Positions 36,451-43,592 of a stretch of 64,000 nucleotides of DNA are shown piece by piece; position 1 is the first letter of the stretch; the number at the start of each line of letters is the position of its first letter. The translations under genes were made by a program, and so were the position numbers. The stretch spans positions 214,663 through 278,662 of the forward strand of contig NZ_JAFCJX010000010.1 in NCBI RefSeq assembly GCF_018130695.1, given 5' to 3'. This DNA comes from Bradyrhizobium jicamae (GTDB taxonomy: Bacteria; Pseudomonadota; Alphaproteobacteria; Rhizobiales; Xanthobacteraceae). Under the pieces are notes generated by a model. That model made no database searches and had not been told where the DNA came from. It worked only from the letters and a program-made list of their open reading frames with translations.

Positions 36451-37704
36451 ATGACTGCATTTAAGTCTGATTTCCTGAACATTTTACAGGAACGCGGTTT
36501 CATCCACCAATGCTCCGACTTTGAGGGCCTCGACGCGCTGGCCGCGAAGGGCCAGGCGACCGCCTATGTCGGGTATGACTGCACCGCGCCGTCGCTTCAC
36601 ATCGGCAACTTCCTGACCATGATGATGCTGTACTGGCTGCAGCAGAGCGGCAACAAGCCGGTCACCCTGATGGGCGGCGGCACCACCATGGTCGGCGACC
36701 CCTCCGGCAAGGACGAGACCCGCGCGATCCGCACCGTCGCGGAGATTGAGTCCAACAAGGCCAGCATCCGCGGCGTGTTCGCCAAGGTGCTGCGCTATGG
36801 CAATAGCGCCTCCGATGCCGTCATGCTCGACAATGCCGAGTGGCTGACGAAATTGAACTGGATCGAGATGCTGCGCGACATCGGCCGGCACTTCTCGGTC
36901 AACCGCATGCTGACCATGGACTCCGTGCGGCTGCGGCTCGAGCGCGAGCAGGAGATGAGCTTCATCGAGTTCAACTACATGGTCTGCCAGGCCTACGACT
37001 TCGTCGAGCTGTCGCGCCGTGTCGACTGCCGGCTGCAGATGGGCGGCTCGGACCAGTGGGGCAACATCGTCAACGGCGTCGATCTCGGCCGCCGCATGGG
37101 CACGCCGCAACTGTTCGCGCTGACCACGCCGCTGCTCACCACCGCCTCCGGCGACAAGATGGGCAAGACCGCCAAGGGCGCGGTGTGGCTCAACGCCGAC
37201 CAGTTCTCGCCGTACGACTTCTGGCAGTACTGGCGCAATGTCGAGGACGCCGACGTCATAAAATTCCTCAAGCTGTTCACGATCCTGCCGATCAGCGAGA
37301 TCAACAAGCTTGCGGCACTGCAGGGCGGCGAGATCAACGAGGCCAAGAAGGTGCTGGCGACCGAAGCGACCGCCCTGCTCCACGGCCGCGATGCGGCGAA
37401 CGCGGCGGCGGAAACCGCACGGCGCACGTTCGAGGAAGGCGCCCTCGCCGAGAGCCTGCCGACGGTGGAAATTCCGCGCAGCGAATTTGAAGCCGGCATC
37501 GGCGTGCTCGCGGCCTTCGTCAAGGTCGAGCTCGTCGCCTCCAACGGCGAAGCGCGCCGCCAGATCAAGGGCGGTGGGCTGCGCGTCAACGATGCCGCCG
37601 TCACCGACGAGAAGATGGTGCTGAACAATGCCAGCCTCACGCCGGAAGGCGTGGTGAAACTGTCGCTCGGCAAGAAGCGCCACGTCCTGCTCAAGCCTGC
37701 ATAG
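36451..37704 (+). CDS. tyrS: tyrosyl-tRNA synthetase
   Basis: The 417-residue class I synthetase has the HIGH-type motif SLHIGNFLTMM, the tyrosine-binding YDFVELSRR and the KMSKS-equivalent GDKMGKTAKGA. It ends with an S4 RNA-binding domain (VKVELVASNGEARRQIKGGGLRVND). It charges tRNA-Tyr. The length and the KMGKT variant are usual for alphaproteobacteria. Confidence 0.96.
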   Translation: MTAFKSDFLNILQERGFIHQCSDFEGLDALAAKGQATAYVGYDCTAPSLHIGNFLTMMMLYWLQQSGNKPVTLMGGGTTMVGDPSGKDETRAIRTVAEIESNKASIRGVFAKVLRYGNSASDAVMLDNAEWLTKLNWIEMLRDIGRHFSVNRMLTMDSVRLRLEREQEMSFIEFNYMVCQAYDFVELSRRVDCRLQMGGSDQWGNIVNGVDLGRRMGTPQLFALTTPLLTTASGDKMGKTAKGAVWLNADQFSPYDFWQYWRNVEDADVIKFLKLFTILPISEINKLAALQGGEINEAKKVLATEATALLHGRDAANAAAETARRTFEEGALAESLPTVEIPRSEFEAGIGVLAAFVKVELVASNGEARRQIKGGGLRVNDAAVTDEKMVLNNASLTPEGVVKLSLGKKRHVLLKPA

Positions 37705-37759
37705 GCGCATTCGGATTTGTCGGTTGCGGGGAACGGCGAAAGCGCGCTCCCTGCCTGCA

Positions 37760-39007
37760 ATGGATCAGAACACGCCACGGGACGAAACGCTCGTCGCACC
37801 GCGAAAACCGGTGCGCGTCGCGTTGAACGTGCTGGCGCTCTGCTTCGTGCTCTCGGTGATCGGCCGCGGCCTCAGCGACAGCTTTACGGTCTTCCTCAAG
37901 CCGATCTCGGAGAACTTCGGCTGGGACCGCGCGCAGGTCGTGTCGGTCTATTCCTTGACCTGGCTGGCCAGCGGCCTGACCGCGCCGTTCGTCGGCCGGC
38001 TGTTCGATCGCTCCGGACCGCGCATCGTCTATGCGCTTGGACTTGTGCTGCTCGGCGGCGCATTCCTGATCGCGGCGCATGCGCAGGCGCTCTGGCAATT
38101 CCAGCTCACGGTCGGCCTCTGCGTCGGGCTCGGCACCGCGCTGATCGGCAACGTGCCGAACTCGATCCTGCTCAGCCGCTGGTTCGGCCCGCGCCTGCCG
38201 ACCGCGATGGCTGTGATCTATTGTGCCGCGGGCACCGGCGTCCTGGTGATGCTGCCGATGTCGCAGGTGCTGATCGACCGCTTCGGCTGGCGCAACACCT
38301 ATCTCGCGTTCGGCGCGGTCGCGCTCTGCCTCCTGCTTCCGTTGCTCTTAATGCCCTGGCGTCTCTTCGCCACCGGCTCGCCGCATGTGGTCAAGAAAAA
38401 GGATACCGCAGCAGTCGAGACTGATTGGACGCTGCTGAGCGCAATGCGCCATCACACCTTCTGGGCGCTGTTCTCGACCTTCTTCTTCACGGCGGTCGCG
38501 ATGTACGCGCTGACCGCGCAGATCGTGGCCTATCTGATCGATGCCGGCTTCTCGCCGCTGACGGCCGCAACCGCGTGGGGATTTTCCGGCATCGCCACCG
38601 TGATCGGCATGCTCGGCGTCACCACGCTCGACGGCATCATCGGCCGCCGGCCCTCGGTGCTTTTCAGCTACGGCGTCTCGATCGTCGGCATCATCTTGCT
38701 GTGGCTCTTGCAGTGGCACCCGAACTACTGGCTGCTCACCGGCTTCGTGGTCTGCTTCGGCAGCATGATCGGCTCGCGCGGCCCGCTGATCACGGCAACC
38801 GCGCTCAAACTGTTCCGCGGCGAGCGCGTCGGCACCATCTACGGCACCATCGCGATCGGCTCAGGCCTCGGCTCGGGACTGGGGTCATGGAGCGGCGGCC
38901 TGATCCACGACCATACCCACAGCTACAATCCGCTGATCGCGTTCGCGCTTGTGAACGTCGTGCTGGGGTTGATCCCGTTCCTCGTTGTACCGGCGCTGCG
39001 GCGCTAG
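37760..39007 (+). CDS. MFS transporter (monocarboxylate/oxalate-type), 3' end possibly replaced
   Basis: The 415-residue protein has 12 predicted transmembrane helices, the loop 2-3 motif GRLFDRSGPRIV (reduced G-x-x-x-D-R-x-G-R/P) and a middle cytoplasmic loop around residues 205-220. The fold resembles OFA/MCT-like members; the substrate is unknown. The start at 37760 (MDQNTPRDE) is chosen over TTG at 37724. The final 25 codons (PLIAFALVNVVLG to PALRR) and the bases around the stop recur at 41237-41318 with only synonymous differences, so this gene end seems to have been supplied by the inserted segment that follows. Confidence 0.9.
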   Translation: MDQNTPRDETLVAPRKPVRVALNVLALCFVLSVIGRGLSDSFTVFLKPISENFGWDRAQVVSVYSLTWLASGLTAPFVGRLFDRSGPRIVYALGLVLLGGAFLIAAHAQALWQFQLTVGLCVGLGTALIGNVPNSILLSRWFGPRLPTAMAVIYCAAGTGVLVMLPMSQVLIDRFGWRNTYLAFGAVALCLLLPLLLMPWRLFATGSPHVVKKKDTAAVETDWTLLSAMRHHTFWALFSTFFFTAVAMYALTAQIVAYLIDAGFSPLTAATAWGFSGIATVIGMLGVTTLDGIIGRRPSVLFSYGVSIVGIILLWLLQWHPNYWLLTGFVVCFGSMIGSRGPLITATALKLFRGERVGTIYGTIAIGSGLGSGLGSWSGGLIHDHTHSYNPLIAFALVNVVLGLIPFLVVPALRR

Positions 39008-39009
39008 CG
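38928..39009 (+). repeat. direct repeat, proximal copy (3' end of the MFS gene in use)
   Basis: This 82-base segment, ATCCGCTGATCGCG to CGCTAGCG, encodes the last 25 residues and stop of the MFS protein. It aligns without gaps to 41237-41318 with 10 mismatches, all at synonymous positions (for example CTT/CTG, GTG/GTC, CCG/CCC, CTG/TTG). It marks the left edge of the inserted segment. Confidence 0.9.
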
Positions 39010-39068
39010 ACTGATGAGATTTGGACTGATCATCTAACCGGAACGCGTCGGATCACCTCCCCCGGAAT

Positions 39069-39170
39069 GAGAAGTCGGATTACGAGCGCCGCGAGAAATC
39101 CGGGTGAGGGTATCAGGTCTATCGACGGACCGCGTCCGCTCGCCCGGCGCTACGCGCCGACAGGTCTTAG
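39069..39170. repeat. degenerate REP-like repeat
   Basis: GAGAAGTCGGATTACGAGC, GCCGCGAGAAATCCGGGTGAGGG and CGCCCGGCGCTACGCGCC resemble the fragments of REP-like intergenic elements common in Bradyrhizobium. It lies just after the MFS stop at the start of the island. No other copy is visible in this window. Confidence 0.35.
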
Positions 39171-39238
39171 CTCAACAGCCGTGTCCAGATTGGCAGCCTC
39201 CTTTTTGCTCATGGAGGCAACACAACTGCGTCATTCAC

Positions 39239-39712
39239 CTACTTGACCGCTTGGGTCCACTCCGGTGATAAGCCGTCTCTGAGCGCATGCGCCAGCTCGT
39301 AGATCGCGTTTTCCAGTTCGTCGCGATGCGCGTGCTTATCGCCAGACACCGCTATCTTACCAACGACCGCCCCAACATCGACCATAGCCTTCTCGACCCA
39401 GGCGTTCTCCACCATGCTCAGTTCGCTCCAGTACAGCTCCCAGAATCTGAAGATCGCCTGATTCCATTTTTCGTCGCCGTAAGCGCTGCTGACAAGCTTG
39501 GCCGCGACTTGCGATGTCTCCGTATAGAGTTTCAGCTGAAGCTCATTGAATGGCTTCCTAGCTTCGAACAGCTTGGTTGCAGCGAGGTCGCGCTGCGTCC
39601 GGATATATGTAATTACGATCCAAACAGCGCCCGCTATGGCGCTCATTGCAGATACGAATAGCGTACCTACTGGCGCCAACTCGCTGAGCAGTTTTGCCGT
39701 TTCTTGATTCAT
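39239..39712 (-). CDS. hypothetical membrane-anchored protein
   Basis: The 157-residue protein starts MNQETAKLLSELAPVG with a GGGGTG site just upstream. It has one N-terminal transmembrane helix (about residues 14-36, VGTLFVSAMSAIAGAVWIVI) and a charged helical rest rich in Glu, Lys and Ala (RTQRDLAATKLFEARKPFNE). I do not recognise a family. Proteins of this shape (short N-terminal anchor, helical cytoplasmic domain) are frequent cargo of genomic islands. It precedes the island's left repeat on the minus strand and lies 45 bases after the larger hypothetical gene, so the two may be co-transcribed. Confidence 0.65.
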   Translation of the reverse strand: MNQETAKLLSELAPVGTLFVSAMSAIAGAVWIVITYIRTQRDLAATKLFEARKPFNELQLKLYTETSQVAAKLVSSAYGDEKWNQAIFRFWELYWSELSMVENAWVEKAMVDVGAVVGKIAVSGDKHAHRDELENAIYELAHALRDGLSPEWTQAVK

Positions 39713-39757
39713 ATTCACCCCGCTGTGGAACATGCGCGCAAGGGGACTGATTCGCGA

Positions 39758-40825
39758 TTAGGAGCGTTTGTTTGGCCCTCGCTTCGGCTTTGTTCTCGCT
39801 GTCTTCTTTATTTTCTTCCGTGCGGGTCGCTTCCGCTGCTTGGGTACCGGCAATGGCAGGCCGGGTTGTTGGGATGCGGATGTGAATTCCAACACTTCAA
39901 CGACCTTGTAATGAATGTCGCCGTTTGGGGTCGCCGGGGGCGTCACCTCCATTCGTACTCGATACCGATCATCCCTAAACGAACCACCGCGGGTCCACGC
40001 ATCTGATCCGATCGATGTTTCGGATATGTCGGCATAAATATGCTTGTCCCCATACACAAATCGCCAACGCTCCGCCTTCTCGTCAAAAACGGGCGAATAC
40101 ACGAAGAGCGTTGCAACGACCGTCTCAGGGGGCGGTTCTTCGGGTTCCTTAATTGTATTGGGCGCGTCAGCTGCAAGGACGATATCGCGAACGTCAGCCT
40201 TATCGATGCTCGAAACGAGTTTAGCGTCATCACGAAATTCAACGCGAGCCGCCTCATGCATCTCAATAGGAGCAAGAGTGTCTTTTACCGCGTTTAGGAC
40301 GCGAGGGTTTTCCGCCAGCTTTAGAACATCGGGGTGAACATTGATCGTATTGTGCTCACCGCCAACAATTTGAATAGTAACTTGGGTTTGCGGTCCGTCG
40401 GCAGTCCTTGGTACTTCGGATGGCTTAATCGTTTCAACCTGATTGTTCTTCTTCCATTTCAAATAGTCGAGCAACGAACTATTGCCGGCCACACTACGGA
40501 TCACGCCGATCAACTGAAGGATGTTCTTTGCGGTCTTGACGTAGTCATCTTGCAGAAATGTCTTCGTTACTTCGATAGCGTGCTGGATAACGTCGAAATT
40601 GATATGGAAGCACTTGTGCTCGAAGTTCGAGGCGACGACCACCCGCACTCGCGACCTATCGCCGTTGAGGATTGCATTCGATTCTCGGACAAGCCGATCG
40701 AATCCCCTCAACGCTGGGACCAGCGCCTCGACGTCGATCGTATGGTCGTCCGGATCGTCCCCGTGATAAGCAACTTGGAATGCTTGGCGAGCGCCCTTGG
40801 CACTCCCATCCTCGGCCTCGTCCAT
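39758..40825 (-). CDS. uncharacterised island protein with basic C-terminal tail
   Basis: The 355-residue protein starts MDEAEDGSAKGARQAFQVAYHGDD. It resembles a family of unknown function that I recall from islands and phage-like regions: an N-terminal part reading HTIDVEALVPALRGFDRLVRE then AILNGDRSRVRVVVAS, and a C-terminal beta-rich part WRFVYGDKHIYADISE then VRMEVTPPATPNGDIHYKV. The last 35 residues are strongly basic (KQRKRPARKKIKKTARTKPKRG), consistent with nucleic acid binding. There is no signal peptide or transmembrane helix, and no enzymatic motif is visible. GC content and codon use are lower than in the neighbours, in line with recent transfer. The family match is from memory. 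Confidence 0.7.
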   Translation of the reverse strand: MDEAEDGSAKGARQAFQVAYHGDDPDDHTIDVEALVPALRGFDRLVRESNAILNGDRSRVRVVVASNFEHKCFHINFDVIQHAIEVTKTFLQDDYVKTAKNILQLIGVIRSVAGNSSLLDYLKWKKNNQVETIKPSEVPRTADGPQTQVTIQIVGGEHNTINVHPDVLKLAENPRVLNAVKDTLAPIEMHEAARVEFRDDAKLVSSIDKADVRDIVLAADAPNTIKEPEEPPPETVVATLFVYSPVFDEKAERWRFVYGDKHIYADISETSIGSDAWTRGGSFRDDRYRVRMEVTPPATPNGDIHYKVVEVLEFTSASQQPGLPLPVPKQRKRPARKKIKKTARTKPKRGPNKRS

Positions 40826-41236
40826 TTCCCCGCCTCAAATCTAAAAGGGCCACTATACAACCTGCCGATGCATTAGCCAGCATCCATTTGTTGAACGGGA
40901 CAACCGATGGACCTTTCCGCCGTGCTGCTCGCAACGCCGATCGCCTAGCCCTTCCGCCTAACTGCCTTCGCCAACGCCGTCCCGACTTCCGTGGCGCGGT
41001 TTTTCTCGGACAAGAAACTTGCTCCCTCTCGGCTGTTGTCGCGTCACGGTGTAGCTCAGAGTCAAGGACGGAGGCGGATTTCGCCGAGCCGGTCAAGTAG
41101 TCGGCGCCGTTGCAGCGCGGCGAAGCATTCGACGCATGACACGGGACGGCGCGCGGATTGGCAGATATCAAACGAATGCAAAGCTCGCGTGCTCAACGCC
41201 CCAGCAAATTGCGTAATGTTCGGCAACTAAAGGACG
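40826..41236. other. island intergenic region, no gene supported
   Basis: Short frames exist but have no ribosome site and no coding bias. A TATAGT stretch about 30 bases ahead of the gene start at 40825 (minus strand) could be a -10 element for the hypothetical gene. Base composition becomes GC-rich again near 41100. Confidence 0.4.
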
Positions 41237-41318
41237 ATCCGCTGATCGCGTTCGCGCTGGTCAACGTGGTGCTGGGACTGATCCCGTTCCTCGTCGTCCC
41301 CGCCTTGCGGCGCTAGCG
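41237..41318 (+). pseudogene. displaced original 3' end of the MFS gene (distal direct repeat)
   Basis: The segment still codes PLIAFALVNVVLG...VPALRR and a TAG stop, with 10 synonymous differences from 38928-39009 and no start of its own. Its stop (41314-41316) overlaps, through the self-complementary CTAG, the stop of the convergent MHS transporter (41313-41315). That overlap indicates that the MFS and MHS genes were direct convergent neighbours before the insertion. Confidence 0.85.
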
Positions 41319-42599
41319 TTTGCGCGCGAGCACGCCCAAGGCCGTCACACTGAGCGCTGCGCCGAACATCAGATAGAACGCAGGCGCAGTCGGCATTCCC
41401 ATTGCTTCGATCAGCCACACGCTGATGACGGGCGTGGTCCCGCCGATGATCATCTGCGTGAGCGCGTTTGATATCGACAGGCCGGAGGTGCGCAGCCTCG
41501 TCGGAAACAGCCCAGCCACCAGCGCGCCGAGGCAACCGAGATTGAGCGCGTTGACCACAGCGAGCACGCCCTGCACGGCGAGCAGTGCCGGCACCGAGGG
41601 CGTCGACACCAGAAACGCGAACAGTGGATACGCCAGGATCAGCATCGCCAGCGAGGCGACGAGCGACAGCGTGATGCGGTTAGAGCGGTCGGAGAAGAAG
41701 CCGACGATCGGGATCAGCACCACATGAATTGTCCCCGCCAGCATGCTGCCCAGGAAGGCGACCGACGGCGGCAGGCCGAGCTGCTTGATCGCGAAGGTCG
41801 GCATGAACAGCACCAGATAGACCGTGACCGCCGAGACCGCGATCACGCCGATGGCGAATGCGATGGTGGAGCGATGAGCTGCGATCACTTCGAGCACCGG
41901 CGCCTTGCTCGGCTGCGCAGCCGTGAACGTATCGGTTTCGCGGAGCTGGCTGCGCACGTAGAGACCGACAGGCGCTATCAGGAGGCCGAACAGGAACGGG
42001 ATCCGCCAGCCCCAGGCTTCGATCTGCTCCGCGGTCAGCGTCGCATTGAGCACCGTCGCAAAGCCGGTCGCCAGCACGGCCACCATCGACTGGCTGGCAT
42101 AGTGCCAGCTGGCCAGGAAACCGCGCCTGTGATCGTCGCCCTGCTCGACCAGGAACGCCACCGCCGCGCCGTACTCGCCGCTGACCGAGAAGGCCTGCAG
42201 CATCCGCGCGGCGATCACGATCACCGCGGCCCACGCGCCGATCGAACCATAGGTCGGCACGATGGCCATGATGGCGGTCGCCAGCGTCATCAGGCTGATC
42301 GTGAGCAGCAGCGTCTTCTTGCGGCCGTGACGGTCGGCGTAGGCGCCGAGGATGACCGCGCCGATCGGTCGCACCGCGAAGGGAATCGCAAACGTCGCAA
42401 AGGTCGCGAGCAGCGCGGTGGTGCCATTCGCGGCCGGAAAGAACAGCTTTGCCATGGTCACGGCGAGGAAGCCGTAGGCGATGAAGTCGAACCATTCGAG
42501 CGCGTTGGCGATCGAGGTCGAGACGATCACCTTCCAGCGATATGCGGGGTCCCGGAAGGTCAATGCCTGGCCGCTCAGCTCTGCCTGGAGCTCAGCCAT
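41313..42599 (-). CDS. MFS transporter, metabolite:H+ symporter (MHS) family
   Basis: The 428-residue protein has 12 predicted helices and MHS features: the opening VSTSIANALEWFDFIAYGFLA, the loop 2-3 motif GAYADRHGRKKTLL and GEYGAAVAFLVEQ in helix 5. MHS members import organic acids (citrate, alpha-ketoglutarate), proline or betaine with protons; this sequence does not decide which. Its start overlaps the stop of the LuxR-type gene by eight bases (42592-42599), so regulator and transporter form one operon. Confidence 0.9.
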   Translation of the reverse strand: MAELQAELSGQALTFRDPAYRWKVIVSTSIANALEWFDFIAYGFLAVTMAKLFFPAANGTTALLATFATFAIPFAVRPIGAVILGAYADRHGRKKTLLLTISLMTLATAIMAIVPTYGSIGAWAAVIVIAARMLQAFSVSGEYGAAVAFLVEQGDDHRRGFLASWHYASQSMVAVLATGFATVLNATLTAEQIEAWGWRIPFLFGLLIAPVGLYVRSQLRETDTFTAAQPSKAPVLEVIAAHRSTIAFAIGVIAVSAVTVYLVLFMPTFAIKQLGLPPSVAFLGSMLAGTIHVVLIPIVGFFSDRSNRITLSLVASLAMLILAYPLFAFLVSTPSVPALLAVQGVLAVVNALNLGCLGALVAGLFPTRLRTSGLSISNALTQMIIGGTTPVISVWLIEAMGMPTAPAFYLMFGAALSVTALGVLARKR

Positions 42600-43380
42600 C
42601 GCGCGCCAATGCGCCTTCGATCGCGCGGATCAAATCGAGCTGGCGCTTGACGCCGGTCTTCTCGAACACCTTCTTGAGATATTGCCGCGCGCTGCCTTCG
42701 GTGATGCCGAGGCTCGTCGCGGCCTGCTTCACGCTCACACCGTCATACAGCAGCGCCGCGAGTTGCGCCTGCGCCGGGGTGAGCCCAAACCGCAGCTCCA
42801 GCAGCCGCTGGTCGACGTTGCGGAGATGAGCCTGCCGCCGCGCCGCCAACAGCTTCGCCTCCAGGGCACCGTTGATGGTGAAGGCGCGCTCGACATGCGG
42901 CACCAGCCGGCTCATCAACGCGCGGTCGTCCTCATCGAAGGGACGGCCGTCGGGCCCCCGCGTCAGGCCCACGTCGCGCGTGGTGCCGTCGCGGAGCGGC
43001 AGCACCACGACCATGGTGTATTCGATGCCGAGCGGCTTGAGATATTCGCGATAGACCCGCGAATTGTGCAGCCGCTCCGTCGTGGTCGCCATCCGGCAGT
43101 GCACCGGCTGCACGCCGCTGCTGCGGAAAGCATAGGTCCGCGGGTCGTCCGCGATCAGCGTCTCATAGCGCTGCACAGGGATGCGCGCGCGATCCGGCTG
43201 CGGCAGCCCGACATAGGCGAGGCTCCGCTCGCGATATTCGACCTCGCAGACGAAAGCGTTCTTCGCCTCGAACTGGCCGGCGAGCGAGGTCAGAAAGTCC
43301 TGCCAGCGGTCCGGATCGAGTGCGGCCGCATAGAGCTGGTCGATCGACGTCAACAGCGTCTCGTAGTTCGTCTGCGCCAT
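42592..43380 (-). CDS. LuxR-type helix-turn-helix transcriptional regulator
   Basis: The 262-residue protein has an N-terminal sensory domain of unknown ligand (residues 1-190, no recognisable autoinducer-binding pattern) and a C-terminal GerE-type domain LTPAQAQLAALLYDGVSVKQAATSLGITEGSARQYLKKVFEKTGV. It sits first in an operon with the MHS transporter and so probably senses the transported compound. The start at 43380 (MAQTNYETLL) is preferred to the frame extension to 43464, which is arginine-rich and unlike protein. Confidence 0.87.
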   Translation of the reverse strand: MAQTNYETLLTSIDQLYAAALDPDRWQDFLTSLAGQFEAKNAFVCEVEYRERSLAYVGLPQPDRARIPVQRYETLIADDPRTYAFRSSGVQPVHCRMATTTERLHNSRVYREYLKPLGIEYTMVVVLPLRDGTTRDVGLTRGPDGRPFDEDDRALMSRLVPHVERAFTINGALEAKLLAARRQAHLRNVDQRLLELRFGLTPAQAQLAALLYDGVSVKQAATSLGITEGSARQYLKKVFEKTGVKRQLDLIRAIEGALARDG

Positions 43381-43592
43381 TGCGCCGCGCGGCCCCCAGA
43401 ATCCAAGCAGCGGTATTTTCGCACGCCGGGTTCGGCGCTGCAAAGGCCGGAAACGCTCTGTCACAAAGATACATCACTCGCGAAAAGAGTGCTCCACCCC
43501 TTCACATTTGAGAACTATCGCGCGCGAGTCCCCGCCCCTAATCATCCACGAACCCTCTGATTTGCGGGGGTTAATTGGCGTGGGGGCTGGCT

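Larger units (their letters stand above)
39010..41236. mobile_element. lower-GC inserted segment (island) bounded by duplicated MFS 3' ends
   Basis: The roughly 2.2 kb between the two repeats differ from their surroundings: GC drops visibly, third codon positions are less GC-biased, and the two genes inside (39239-39712 and 39758-40825) have no link to transport. Integrative elements that target the 3' end of a gene and restore it with their own copy leave exactly this layout. No integrase, transposase or tRNA is seen inside, so this may be a decayed element or the remnant of a tandem paralogue replaced by foreign DNA. Confidence 0.6.

Noticed and set aside
37724..37759. Longer start (TTG 37724) for the MFS gene
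   Set aside because: The extra 12 residues are not hydrophobic or conserved-looking, and the MDQNTPRDE start gives a normal N-terminus.
39010..41236. An integrase, transposase or tRNA as attachment site for the inserted segment
   Set aside because: I looked for tyrosine-recombinase motifs and for tRNA-like sequence with a GGTTCGA arm on both strands and saw none. The insertion call rests only on the duplicated gene end and composition.
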